Assembly: GCF_007750395.1 (NCBI RefSeq)
Contig: NZ_CP036281.1
Span: 3,805,001 to 3,869,000, forward strand
Reading direction: 5' to 3'
Length of the DNA stretch: 64,000 bases
DNA from: Polystyrenella longa
Lineage (GTDB): Bacteria > Planctomycetota > Planctomycetia > Planctomycetales > Planctomycetaceae
Positions within the stretch are counted from its first letter, which is position 1. Each line of letters begins with the position of its first letter. A program made the position numbers and the translations under genes. Below, piece after piece: positions 27,986 to 38,700 of this stretch. The notes beneath the pieces are model-generated. The model was not told where the DNA came from. It ran no database searches and saw nothing but the letters and a program-made list of their open reading frames with translations.

Positions 27986-29233
27986 ATGCTCGATTATCAT
28001 TCTCATCTATCTTATCTCCGACCGTCTCTGCTTACGGCAGCCGTCTTTGCTCTCTGCCTGACGATGGGTGTTACACCTGCACCGGCAGAAGATGCCGTCG
28101 AAAGTATCTGGTTAAACGAATCGAGTCTATATGCAGACGCCGTCGTCGTGCACGATCAGGCACTAGTCCACAGCGGTCTGATCTTGCCTATTGGGAACTT
28201 TGGCGAAATCGCTGAGGGTGATTTCAAGGCCCAGTTATCTCAACTGGGAACGAACATAAGAAGAATTTCACAACCAGTCGACAAAAAGCATCATAAAGTT
28301 CTGATTCGCTACCATTTGGCATCCGAAGAGCATCTGAATTACATGAACGGAGAAGTAAAAAAGCACGCCGGCCCCGCTGATCACTCCCGCCCAATTCCGG
28401 TCATGACCTTGGTCGTCAGTCCTCTGCCACATCCAGAAGCTCTCGTCGGAGCCGAAATCATTTTCGCCACTGAAAACCAATATAAAGAAGTCACCTATCT
28501 TCCCACCTTCTTGAAAGAACACCGACTGACTGTTCTTCCACGTGGTCGAGCTATTTATATTTCCGGACAGCTGGAAAAAGGGGACGGCACCATCGAAACT
28601 GCCCGGTTGACCATGGAGGGGTTGCATAAGACTTTAGAACACATCGGTCTTGATGCGTCTCACGTCGTCAGTATTCGCACATTCCTCGATCCTATGTCCA
28701 AAGTGGGCGAAGTGGACGAAGTCGTCAACAGCTTCTACACAGGCGATATGAAGCCATCCATTACCCACATGGAATGGAAGACGACGGACAGCATCGAAAT
28801 TGAGATGGTCGTATTCGCGCCCGATGATGTCAGAATCGAAGGGGCTGATTCCAAACAGTCCGTACAACACTTCTGGCTTCCCTGGTTGACCGTCTCCCCC
28901 GTTTACTGCCGCTGGACGCTGGTGAACAGCCCGGACCGTATTTATATCGACGACATTCTGGCCCAGAATACGGCCACTCATGAAGAAGAGATCCATGAAA
29001 TCTTCGGAAAGATGAAGGAGATTCTCACCGCGACGGGCAGCGACTTCAACCATTTAGCCAAGGCAACCTACTACACGACTAACGCTGAAGTCAGCAAACC
29101 CTTTGGGCAGATTCGGCCAGAGTACTATGATCCCGAACACCCTCCCGCCGCATCTTTGGCGCGCGTACAGGGAATTGATGGGAAATCGAACTCCATCGCA
29201 ATCGATATGATCGCCGCTCCCGCGTCGAAATAA
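27986..29233 (+). CDS. exported protein with three RidA-like (YjgF/UK114) domains
   Basis: The start is placed at the ATG at 27986, giving 415 residues and a signal peptide (ending near APA-ED, residue 35); an upstream in-frame ATG at 27839 would translate the tandem repeat as a CQTN repeat and is unlikely. The mature protein looks like successive RidA-like modules: about 38-150, about 165-290 (YISGQLEKGDGTIETA, HVVSIRTFLDPM) and about 310-415 (a QNTATHEEEIHEIF helix, LAKATYYTT, PPAASLARVQGI). RidA proteins deaminate reactive enamines or imines; here an exported three-domain version probably has another role. Whether the catalytic arginine is kept in the last module is plausible (ASLARV) but untested. 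A bidirectional terminator follows. Confidence 0.75.
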   Translation: MLDYHSHLSYLRPSLLTAAVFALCLTMGVTPAPAEDAVESIWLNESSLYADAVVVHDQALVHSGLILPIGNFGEIAEGDFKAQLSQLGTNIRRISQPVDKKHHKVLIRYHLASEEHLNYMNGEVKKHAGPADHSRPIPVMTLVVSPLPHPEALVGAEIIFATENQYKEVTYLPTFLKEHRLTVLPRGRAIYISGQLEKGDGTIETARLTMEGLHKTLEHIGLDASHVVSIRTFLDPMSKVGEVDEVVNSFYTGDMKPSITHMEWKTTDSIEIEMVVFAPDDVRIEGADSKQSVQHFWLPWLTVSPVYCRWTLVNSPDRIYIDDILAQNTATHEEEIHEIFGKMKEILTATGSDFNHLAKATYYTTNAEVSKPFGQIRPEYYDPEHPPAASLARVQGIDGKSNSIAIDMIAAPASK

Positions 29234-29264
29234 GCAAGTCAAATTAACCAAAACGAAACTCAAT

Positions 29265-29306
29265 AAAAAAGCGTTCTCACACTTCTTATGTGGGAACGCT
29301 TTTTTT
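29265..29306. terminator. bidirectional intrinsic terminator
   Basis: A run of A, an 11 bp stem (GCGTTCTCACA with TGTGGGAACGC, one G-T wobble), a 7-base loop and seven T form a terminator that works on both strands. It lies between the convergent RidA-like gene and the C45-peptidase gene. Confidence 0.88.
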
Positions 29307-29325
29307 ATTGCGGCGAGGAACTCAG

Positions 29326-30819
29326 TTAGACAACGACTTCTTCCAAGCTCGCTTCTTTCGATGTCTGCAGAAGCAACTGATTAAGATCAAGCTCGTAGTA
29401 ATGATCGTCCCGGGTGGGTTCCATTGGTCCGGGAGTGATGAACAACCGGCCTTCCTGGGGAGCGAATACCAGACTTCCTTGATTGTCGTTCCGCCGAACC
29501 GTGTTCTTGGTCGGGTGATTGGGAATTCGCTCCCGCTGGATATCGTATCGATCCCGTAACGAAGCCTGGGCTAGTTCAAGACTGACTTCCTCTTCCTCAT
29601 TCCATTGAAGTAAATCCTCTAATCGCTGAAGGCGGTATTCCGAGTGGCTGATTCGGTTCCCCGTCTCCGGTAGCATAATGGAATGATTCGTACTGAGTAA
29701 CCGACTCAGATTGCTACGAACGAAGACATCGTGTCCCTCGTATTCCAAATAGCAGATACGACCGGTACTCGCTTCACTCAGACAAAGCGACCAGGCCCCG
29801 TTTCGATCCATATCATGAAACACCGCGAGAGCGGACTCAATGCTGTCAGCTTTCTCCAGAATATTCTTTACAATCGCTGGGTGAATTCTTCCCTTGGATA
29901 TTTCCGGATGACGGGGTCGGTCGAGCAGAATCGTTGTCGAAACAGTCAAACCGCACTCGTTAATGCCGTTAAGGCCCCCCACCTGCCCTGCAATCGAATA
30001 CAGCAAGTTGCGATAGCCATCCTTCGGGTTCCGTAACTGCAACACCCGCCGCATGGCGGAACCGATCAGCATCGTGATGGGAGAATCTTCATTCACGCAG
30101 TGCAGCATTCGGCCGCCACGATTCGCCTCTTCCGAAATCGCAAACTGCGAGCAACCCGGAATGTATTCCGGATACAGACCAAGATTATGCCCCAGGGCCG
30201 CCGGAAAGCTGATTCCCATCGCATCGGCCAGACCGTGGATCTCTTCGATTTCAGATTCGCCGAAAAAGATCGTCGGGTCGGAAATGGCGTCATTGAGTTC
30301 AGGGATATCAAACAGTCGCGGACCCAGGACTTTCGCCACTTTCCGTGTTACCTGCTTCGTTTGCGCCGCTTGATTGCGACCATGCTGGAAACCCATCTCG
30401 TAGGGAGTTCCGCTTAACTCCACGACAGGAATCGGAAAGCCATCCGGAATGGAAGATTCAGACTGCTGACGTAAATCGAGGTTCTGATAAGTTCTTTCAG
30501 AAGATAGTTTTCGCTGGATGAAGTCCAGGATTTGGCGTAAAGAACAGGAGCCTCCCAAGGGCAATTCTTTGATCAAACCGACCAGCGAGCTGAGATTGAA
30601 TTGCTTTGAGACTTCAATCAACATCTCAATCTGCATACACCCGTCGATGAAATAATCATCATCGAGCGCTGCATCCAGATCGAATAGTCGAGCGGGATAG
30701 CCTGTTTTTTGACTCAGAAATTGAACGCACGCTTCAGCTAATGCATCCCTGCGAGAAGACAATCGAGGTGAACTCATTTTACCTGACCAGTAATCGCTAC
30801 CCGTTCCTGACGCGATCAT
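29326..30819 (-). CDS. C45-family acyltransferase/peptidase fused to a degenerate acyl-carrier-like domain
   Basis: The 497-residue protein has two parts. Residues about 25-105 look like a polyketide-type acyl carrier domain (QKTGYPARLFDLDAALDDDYFID), but the serine that normally carries phosphopantetheine (IDS) is replaced by G60. Residues about 130-490 match the C45/acyl-CoA:6-aminopenicillanic-acid acyltransferase family, an N-terminal-nucleophile hydrolase. It has a GC-S pair with the likely self-processing nucleophile C223 (PGCSQF), then GGRMLHCVNEDSP, and a GGLNGINECGL segment. Such enzymes cleave after a Gly to expose Cys and then hydrolyse or transfer acyl groups. No polyketide gene is in the window. 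It is an unusual architecture; whether the carrier-like part binds a partner instead of a cofactor is unknown. An in-frame ATG at residue 15 is an alternative start. Confidence 0.75.
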   Translation of the reverse strand: MIASGTGSDYWSGKMSSPRLSSRRDALAEACVQFLSQKTGYPARLFDLDAALDDDYFIDGCMQIEMLIEVSKQFNLSSLVGLIKELPLGGSCSLRQILDFIQRKLSSERTYQNLDLRQQSESSIPDGFPIPVVELSGTPYEMGFQHGRNQAAQTKQVTRKVAKVLGPRLFDIPELNDAISDPTIFFGESEIEEIHGLADAMGISFPAALGHNLGLYPEYIPGCSQFAISEEANRGGRMLHCVNEDSPITMLIGSAMRRVLQLRNPKDGYRNLLYSIAGQVGGLNGINECGLTVSTTILLDRPRHPEISKGRIHPAIVKNILEKADSIESALAVFHDMDRNGAWSLCLSEASTGRICYLEYEGHDVFVRSNLSRLLSTNHSIMLPETGNRISHSEYRLQRLEDLLQWNEEEEVSLELAQASLRDRYDIQRERIPNHPTKNTVRRNDNQGSLVFAPQEGRLFITPGPMEPTRDDHYYELDLNQLLLQTSKEASLEEVVV

Positions 30820-31424
30820 GCTGTTGGTTCCTTAAACAATGGGAACACTAAACAGAAAGCGTCTTGCGAACGTCGCTTCGTTGCGGTGAGATATCCCCGC
30901 CTGTCGCATCGATCTATTCGAATGCTTATACATGACGGGAACAACTTGTAGAGATCCGTAACAACCCGCTTCGTTGCGAGTTGCCGTTTCCAAGAACTCA
31001 CATTACTCATCTCTTTCCAAATCTTCAATCAGAAAAGAGGAGTCTGCCAAAAATGTTCGCAAGCCGTTTCCGACTTCACGACTAGCTTGCCCGGTCAAAT
31101 GTAAGATTAGGTAAACGACATGTTAATTTCTGGTTCAATATCTATTCGGCTTGCCCTTCTCTGCCTGTTCTACCTCTATTTCGCAGTTTACAGTTTTCGT
31201 CTATCACTGTATCGACGGGGATTACGCTGATTACTGCGGCCCGAAATTCCGCTTGCTGTTCGGAGCGATGCCTCGTTGATCATGGACAGGTTGACCGCCT
31301 CACTCTTAAGATTAAAAAACATCTACATAGAAATATCTCTCGGAGTTCTGGGAGATTCTTTATCTTCTCCAGTTTTCACCAGCGGGGCCTGTTTCGTAAT
31401 CAGCTCCTTTAGAAGGGTAATACC
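30820..31424. other. divergent intergenic region with a possible small membrane ORF
   Basis: This 605 bp gap separates the divergent C45 and aldolase genes and should hold both promoters. The only protein-like feature is a 36-codon plus-strand frame at 31120-31230 whose product is hydrophobic (about residues 10-25) and ends in RRGLR, with a weak AGG upstream. I found no RNA gene. Confidence 0.4.
31120..31230 (+). CDS. possible 36-residue membrane peptide
   Basis: A short frame starting at ATG 31120 and ending in TGA encodes one predicted membrane helix (ALLCLFYLYFAVY) followed by a basic tail with RLSLYRRGLR. The upstream AGG is a weak ribosome binding site. Small size and lack of recognised homology make this tentative. 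Confidence 0.2.
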   Translation: MLISGSISIRLALLCLFYLYFAVYSFRLSLYRRGLR

Positions 31425-32237
31425 GTGCGCCGGAGTAAAGTTTTGGAAAAGATTCGAGCAGGGAAAGTCGCTCGAATCTGCTGTCTGGGACACGTCGTTC
31501 CCGCCTTCGTCCGTTTTGCCGCTGAATTCGGTTTCGACGGTATCTGGCTCGATAATGAGCACCGGGCCATGAGCGACCGCGAAGTTCAGATGATACTTGC
31601 CTATTTTCAACTGCACGACATCGACTGCATTCTGCGACCGCCCACCCTTGAAAAAAGCCGGCTCTACCGCTATCTGGAAGATGGAGCGACTGGCCTGATG
31701 ATTCCCCACGTATCGACGCCTGAGAAGGCTCACGACCTCGCGCAATCGGTCAAATTTCCTCCGCTGGGTGATCGTGGTCTCGACGGAGCCGGGCTCGATT
31801 CCGACTTCATGTTCGATGATATCGATGAATATGTGAAATTCGCGAACAAAGAAACATTTCTCTGCGTACAGATCGAAACCGTTGAAGCAGTAAACAATGC
31901 GGAAGCCATTGCCGCTGTTCCCGGTGTCGACTGCCTGTTCGTCGGTCCTGGAGACCTGGGGCTTCGTCTGCGAAATATGGACAATCCCCCCTTTGACATC
32001 AATGGGGCTCAGAAAATTGTCTCCGAAGCGACGAAGAAACATGGCAAGTCCTGGGGACAGCCCGCGTTCAACAAAGAGATGGTCAAAGATTTACACCAGA
32101 ATCTGAACGCCCAGTTCCTGAACTTCGGTGGAGACTTCGGTGCTCTTCGCGGCATGCTGGAAGAAAATGCCGGACAATTGGACGAAGTTCTGGGCGAAGA
32201 CTATAAATCAGAAAAGCCCAGCCGGAAGACTTATTGA
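31425..32237 (+). CDS. HpcH/HpaI-type aldolase
   Basis: The 270-residue protein fits class II pyruvate aldolases such as HpaI and 2-keto-3-deoxy-rhamnonate aldolase. Landmarks are WLDNEHRAMSDREVQ, a P-H-V segment after the second helix, GLMIPHV, CVQIETVEAVNNAEAIA (metal-binding glutamate) and VDCLFVGPGDLGL with the expected aspartate. It would cleave a 2-keto acid into pyruvate and an aldehyde with a divalent metal. The substrate is not evident. The start is GTG at 31425, with AGAAGG upstream. A 2Fe-2S ferredoxin gene follows 69 bp later on the same strand. Confidence 0.88.
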   Translation: MRRSKVLEKIRAGKVARICCLGHVVPAFVRFAAEFGFDGIWLDNEHRAMSDREVQMILAYFQLHDIDCILRPPTLEKSRLYRYLEDGATGLMIPHVSTPEKAHDLAQSVKFPPLGDRGLDGAGLDSDFMFDDIDEYVKFANKETFLCVQIETVEAVNNAEAIAAVPGVDCLFVGPGDLGLRLRNMDNPPFDINGAQKIVSEATKKHGKSWGQPAFNKEMVKDLHQNLNAQFLNFGGDFGALRGMLEENAGQLDEVLGEDYKSEKPSRKTY

Positions 32238-32306
32238 TTGTATAATCAATATCTCGACCGTTGAGCGATCCCATTTGATAACCAGCCAAAGAGAGGTTTT
32301 AATAAT

Positions 32307-32642
32307 ATGCCGAAATTAACCGTTGAAGGTTATGGTGAGTTTGAAGTTCCCGCAGGTAAACGGCTTGTACTGGCAATGTCCGATGAAGCGGGTGTCGACC
32401 AGCTTCACGCTTGTGGTGGCGCCGCAAGATGTACGACCTGCCGGGTTGAATTCATCGAAGGTGAACCTGAAAGCATGAGAGATGCCGAAAAAGCTGTTCT
32501 GGAAGCACGAGGTCTGGAAGGCGTTCGGCTCAGCTGCCAGATCACCTGTGACCACGACATGCAGATTAAAGCGATCAGCCGACTCGAAGGCAGCGGACGC
32601 AAAGACGCTGGTTCCCGCCCGACTGATGAAATGCAACCCTGA
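32307..32642 (+). CDS. 2Fe-2S ferredoxin
   Basis: The 111-residue protein has a plant-type/adrenodoxin-like 2Fe-2S fold with four cluster cysteines in the arrangement C36-x5-C42-x2-C45 and C77 (HACGGAARCTTC and LSCQ). It should be a cytosolic one-electron carrier. The C-terminal tail (about 95-111) is polar and not conserved in the family. It has a good ribosome binding site (GAGAGG) and ends 67 bp before a strong terminator. Its partner is unknown; the upstream aldolase does not need one. Confidence 0.93.
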   Translation: MPKLTVEGYGEFEVPAGKRLVLAMSDEAGVDQLHACGGAARCTTCRVEFIEGEPESMRDAEKAVLEARGLEGVRLSCQITCDHDMQIKAISRLEGSGRKDAGSRPTDEMQP

Positions 32643-32708
32643 TTCCCCGTCAGCACATATAACGTTACAGGTTATGACGGCCCGAAAGAGTCGTAGCAAA
32701 AAGAAAAG

Positions 32709-32738
32709 CCTTCCCACTCAAGATGGGAAGGTTTTTTT
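32709..32738 (+). terminator. intrinsic terminator after the ferredoxin gene
   Basis: An 8 bp perfect stem (CCTTCCCA with TGGGAAGG), 7-base loop and seven T follow the ferredoxin gene. A-rich sequence before the stem means it may also stop transcription of the giant convergent gene at 32770. Confidence 0.88.
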
Positions 32739-32769
32739 GTTTGGTAAATCAAGTCCGTCAGAACCAGGA

Positions 32770-35700
32770 TTAACGACCGCGGCGACCTCGTCCGCGACGG
32801 GAGTTATTTCCACTTCCAAAGTTATTTTGAGGGAAAAGTTCCTGCAGCACTTCACGAGCGCGGCTGGAGTTAATCTTCTTCAGCGGTACAACTCGGAACG
32901 TCTGAGTCGATTCAGTCTCGGCCTTTTGATCCAATTGTTCGATTAAATCGACGACCTGATTCACCAGTCGATCTGCACCAGCAACGATAATCGAGTTCGT
33001 ATCTTCATCGACCGTCAACGTGAGCAGTGGGCCCGCCATTGTAATGTTGATCTGCTGAATCGTCGTGGCAACTTCCAGCGACACTCCTGTTGGAACCGGG
33101 ATCGGTCGTGCACCTCCTGCACTTCTGAGCTCTGAACTGTAAATATCTCTCAATACTGCTTCGATTCGAACTGCCGGAGCATTTTGGACGGTTACAATCC
33201 GCGGCTGATTCTGTTCAAGGACTTTGTTGCTCTCTTCCGTATCGAGAACCTGCAACAGTTCTTCAACCATGTCTCGTTCTTTTTTGTTTCCATAAACGAT
33301 GAGGGCATTCAATCGTTCGTCTGCCTGAATCGTAATGGAAGAAAACGGTGAGAAGCTGGTTTGACGATTCCGAGCCCCCCCACCTCGTCGGCGATTGTTC
33401 CCGTTGAACAGATCGTCCAGAGTATCTTCCACGCTTTCTGCACTCGCGTACTTCAACTGGAAAATAACAAAGTCCTTCCCAAGAGAAGGCTGTGATTCGT
33501 TACGGGACATTGCTCGTAATAATCGTTCAATCTGATTAAGTGCTTCCGGATCATCGGAAGAGATCGTAATGCTGTCACTACCGGGAGCAATAATGACTGG
33601 AGGTGCCGACTCGTTATCCGCATTCTCTTGCACAGAGATATCGGGTCCGGGTTGTGTAGGCATCGGCTGCTCGGGTTGAGTCGGTGCAGGTTGCGCCGGC
33701 TCAAGTTGATTGTCCTCGACTGCAGCAGAAGGTTTTACGGGTGCGGCTTCCTGGGGTGCCGCAGCAGGTTCATTGAACTGAGACGGAACATCTTGGCTGG
33801 CAGATGGCGTATTCGCTTTCTCCTCTGCTTCTGCTTTCTCCGCTTCTTCAATCGCCTTCAGTTTCGCTCGCGCTTTATCAATGAGCTTTTGCATTTCCTG
33901 CTGTTCCCGCAATTCTTCAGCTGTAGGTTGAGGCTCTGCAGCCTGTTCTGTAATTACCTCTTCCACCGATTCTGTTTCCGCCGGTTCTACAATGGCTTCT
34001 TCCACTAGTTCCGCTTTCTCGGCTTCTACGTCATCTTGAACAGAAAAGTTAGCGTTGTTTTCCGGGTCAGTATTTTCAGGGGTGTCCTCATGAATCTTCC
34101 GAAACTTACGCATGGTCGGTGCGACGGCGGAAGGGACGACTAGTTTAATACGGTTACTCCGCAACTGAGGCCAGATTCTCTGTAACTCTTCAATCGCTTC
34201 CTGGGTGTTTCCTTCGAAAGGAATGACTCGGATTTTCTTGTTATTGGAAGAGGTACTCTCGGCCAGGTGGTTTTCACCCATTTTGACGAGGAACTCACGG
34301 ATATTCTTAATCTGCTGATCCGAGCCACGAACCAGCAACTGCTGATTGGCGACGTCGGAATCGATCAAGGGTGCGGACGGATTGTCGTCCCAGATCGAAT
34401 TCCCGAAGAATCGTTCCACTGCCGCTTCCGCAGTGTAGGCGTCGTTCAGTTGCAGGTTAAAGACTTCGAGTTTTTTACCTTCATCCGGATCCATGTCGAG
34501 TTGCGCAATGGTCTCTTTGACGCGAGCCTGGTCTGTTTCCGAAGCAGTAACGACGATGGAATAGTTACTGGCATCGATACCAACTTGAGCATCAGGAACT
34601 GAACTTCGTAAGGCGACCTGGAGTGAACGTGGATCAGCATTCTCAAGACGATAGACGGCAATCGTGTTTTCTGTGGTTCCCTCTTCGAGAGCGACCATCA
34701 TTTCGCCTATTCGCTCATGCTCGATTGGTTTCGCATACACGACAACCGAGTTTGATTCTCTGTTTTCAGTGACACTCACGGTTCGGCTGTTTCTAAAGAG
34801 ATCCGTGATCACACGAAGCAAAGAGTTCGAAGCAATCTTTTCGCTTTGATAGACTTTCGAAACACGATCCGTCACAACTTGAGACTCTTCGGCTTCCAGT
34901 TGTTGAATCATTTTCTCCACTAGCGCCTGTTCTTCCGCTGATCCGGCCACCATCAGCGTATTACTTTGATTATCAAAAGAGACATTCGCATCAGGCAACA
35001 TTCCTCGTAACACCTGATACATCGCGCGGGCATCAATTTCGTCCAGTTTGTAAACCTGACTAACGATTTCTTTTGCTGATGCTTCAATCGCGGCGACCGC
35101 TTCTTCAATCTCGACCATTTTCTTTTCAGGAGCGAAGGCCATCACCATCCCACCTTGAGGATCGAGAGAAATACTGACTTCCGGATTTCGGCGAAACTGT
35201 GCCAGTAAAAGTTGATACAAGGAACGCCCGGAAACCTTAGAGCTCGAAAAAGCCTTTGATATGGATGTGTTTTTTTGTTGGTCAATTTCGGCGATAGTGG
35301 CAGCGATTTTTTCCTGATATTCAGCAGGCGCATGAGCCATAATAATATTATTTTGCGGGTCTACCGAAAAATAAATGTCCTGTCGGAACCGATACAGATT
35401 CTGCAGCATATTCACTAACGAGTTCGGCTGAACATTTTCGACCGGGTAAGCTTTAATTTCCTGGTTTGTTTGACTTCCCTGGACATCAATTGACTCCAGC
35501 ATTTCCGCAAGTCGTGCGTGATCATTATCAGAACCGACAAACACAATGGATCGGGTCGGTTGATCGGGCACGGCCGGATTTCGAGGAAACATAGCCCGGA
35601 CGATTCCAAACGTCGCATTCACATCGAGGTTTTTTAGTGGATACGCCTTGGATGTCTGTGCTGCACCCACTGAGTCGAGACTGTCGATGAATTCGGCAAT

Positions 35701-38700
35701 CTCCACATGCTGTGGATCGGTTGCGTAAGCAACGAGTGTGCTCGTATTGGCGTCCATCGAGAAGCGGACTTCGGGTTGGAATGCAAACAAAGTTTGCAAC
35801 ATACCCATCATACTGCTCACTTCGACGTTATTAATTTTGTAATGCTTCAGCAGGTTCCCTCGTGAGGAAGCCTCTTTTGAATCCATCTCAGCCACTGCGG
35901 CGGCAATCGTTTCCTGATCCGCCGGCGAAGCAGTGACGACCAGGCTGCGAGCACGTTGATCAACGGCGATATTCGCCTGCGGAGTCAACGTACGTAAAAC
36001 AGCTATAGCCGCATTTGGATCAGCATGTTGAAATCGGTAGACTTTGGGGACTGGTTTTTCATCTTTTGGTAGTTTCTCTACCAGGTCGGTAATGGCTGCA
36101 GCCAACCCCTCCATCTGATCTTCGGGTGCCTGCACAATCAAATTGTCTGTCGCGGTGTTAGGCGTAAAGTTGGCGTTCGCTTTCAAGTCCGGCTTTAAGA
36201 ATTCCAGCAAGGTTATGTGACTGACATTGTTGAGAGGAAAAACCTGAATCGCTCTGTTTTCACTGTCTCCCAGGCTGCTGTCCAGTTTTTCAACAATGGC
36301 AGCCAATCCTTCATGCTCGTTCGGTCTGGCCCAAATGGCCAAGTGCCGTGGATCTTGTGTCGTCGTAATTCGAGTCTGTGGAAAAGCCATCTGCAAAATC
36401 GCGATCGCATTGGCGGCGGGAATCTTGTTGAAGGTATAGGTTTCCACATAAGCATCCTTGGCGGGCGGGCCATCAGATTTAATCTGCTCGATGATCTTGT
36501 CGATCTTTGCCAGTTGAGCAGGTGAACCCCAAACCATCAGTTTGCTGGGGTCCTGACTGTAAGAAACAACAATGCCCGGAACAGCATTGGCAACGATAGG
36601 ATAGGCATAGGCCGACCCTGTCGCTTCTAATGTGTAAATTCTCAACTCGAAATCATTGCCACCTGCTTGGGCATCCAGCTTGGTAACCATTTCCTGAATT
36701 TTGACATGCTGTTCCGGTGTCGCCCAGGTCACTAACTTTTTGTTGTCGGGACTGGCGCCAAAGCGAACGGAAGGGTGGGCGGCCTGAATGATCGACTGCG
36801 CGACACTGGCCGGGACAGTTTCCAGCGAATAGACCGTCATTTCTCCACTGTTTACCGCTGTCTCTTCAGCTTCTAATTTATCCACAATGGATTTGATTTC
36901 ATCATGTTCCGCAGGAGTCGCCCAGACAATCATTTTGTATGGATCGGGCGAGTGACCAAATCGGGCAGAGGTAATCTCAGCCTGAATGATAGGCACAACC
37001 GCAGTTGCCTGTGTTGCATTAAAGCTATAAACCCTCATCTCGGCATCCTTACCGACAGGTCCCTGCTCTTCCAGCTGAGTAATAATCTGAGCAATTTCCG
37101 CATGACCCGACTCAGTCGCCCAGATGATCAACCGTTGCAGAGAATTACTGGTAGCGAAGGTCGCGCGGGGAACAGCCTGTTGAATCACGGGGACGACCAT
37201 ATTGGTATCGATCCCTTTCAATTCATAAATTTTCATCGAAGCATTTGATTGAGGTTTCCAATCGGCATCGATCTGCTCGATCATCTTGGCGTATTCAGCA
37301 TGTTCTTCTTCTGATCCCCAAAGAATGATCTTATAAGGATCGGCAGTTCCGAGCGTGTATTTCGCTTGTGGAAAAACCATCATCAAGGTTTGACCGGCAT
37401 TGGCTCCTGGAATACTTTCGAGCGAATAGACTTTCAATGAAGCCGTTTCATCGATCTGACCTGCATCGAGTTTTACAATGATATCGCGAATGAGCTGAAT
37501 CTGGCTTGGTCGCGCCACCACCATCACAGCGGTGTCATCCCGGGAAGCTCGAACTTCCACGTCGGGTAATGCATCTTCCAATAATCGGCGAACATCGTTC
37601 GCATTGGCTTTCTTCAAAGCGATCCTGGCCGCTTCTGGCTTTTCAGCCGAGTCCGACTGTTCTTTCAGCTTCTGAAGTGTTTCCGATAGTTTCTGGTGTT
37701 CTTCCTCAGTGGCGATGGCGATGATCGTCCCCGCATCGGGGTCGTCTTCCAGAGTCGCTCCGGGAACGAGCTGACGCAGCAATTTAACCAAGTCGCCGCC
37801 GCTTTTACCTTCCAGTCCGGGATAGACAGCCGTGGTTCGATCCGATTCGTCGCTGGCCGCTTTTGTCTGTGCTTGCATTTTTTCCAGGATTGAAGCCAGT
37901 CGATTCTGAGCTTCTTCGTCACCGAAGATAATCACATTATTTGCAGTAGGATCATGAGTGACGCGTGCCGCAGGAGCGGCCTCCTGGAGTATTGGCTGAA
38001 TTACGGCAAAGGTGACATTCTTCAACGGAAGGATGACGAAGTTCTGTTGAAACTCACCCGGTTCGCCACTGTCGATCTGCTCGAGCGAGGATTTAATCGC
38101 TTCCTGCAGAGCTGGACGGGTCCAGGCAAGAATCGAACGGGTCCGAGTCTCCATCATGAATTTTGTATCAGGAAACAAATTCTGCAATACAGCCAGAGTT
38201 TCCGTCGGTTCAGCCACTTTCAACTTATAGGAGATTAGTTGTTGTTTTTCAGCGAGAGGTACATCACTCTTAATCTGCTCCATAATGCCAGTCAGCTTCT
38301 CGTGCTGTTCAGGTCGAGCCCAGATGGCAAGTTCTCCCGGAACGGTTTCCGGCAAGACTTGTAACCCCGGGAAATCTAGCTGCAACGTCGGAACTAAAGC
38401 CTGAAAACGTTGTTTCTGGATCGAAGTGACAGAGTAGCTCTGCAGAACGTTTTCCGCTTTCTCTTCGGTTCCCGCTAACAGTTTTCCAATGTTCGCTTCT
38501 GCTTTTGCCTGATCTTTGCTCTTCGCGATAACCATGATACGACTATTCGGCTCGTCGTGAGTGATCGTTGCCCCCGGTGTCATCTGTTGGAGCAAGCTGA
38601 TGAAGTTTGGCTCCAGCTTTTCGGGAACGGGGTAAAACTTAAAATCAGCTTCTTCTTTTTTAGGCTCTTCCGCGTCGAGTTGATCGACAACCGCTTTCAG

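Noticed and set aside
31323-32042. Minus-strand frame (239 codons) overlapping the aldolase gene
   Set aside because: Antisense shadow of the HpcH-type aldolase; no domain and no ribosome binding site.
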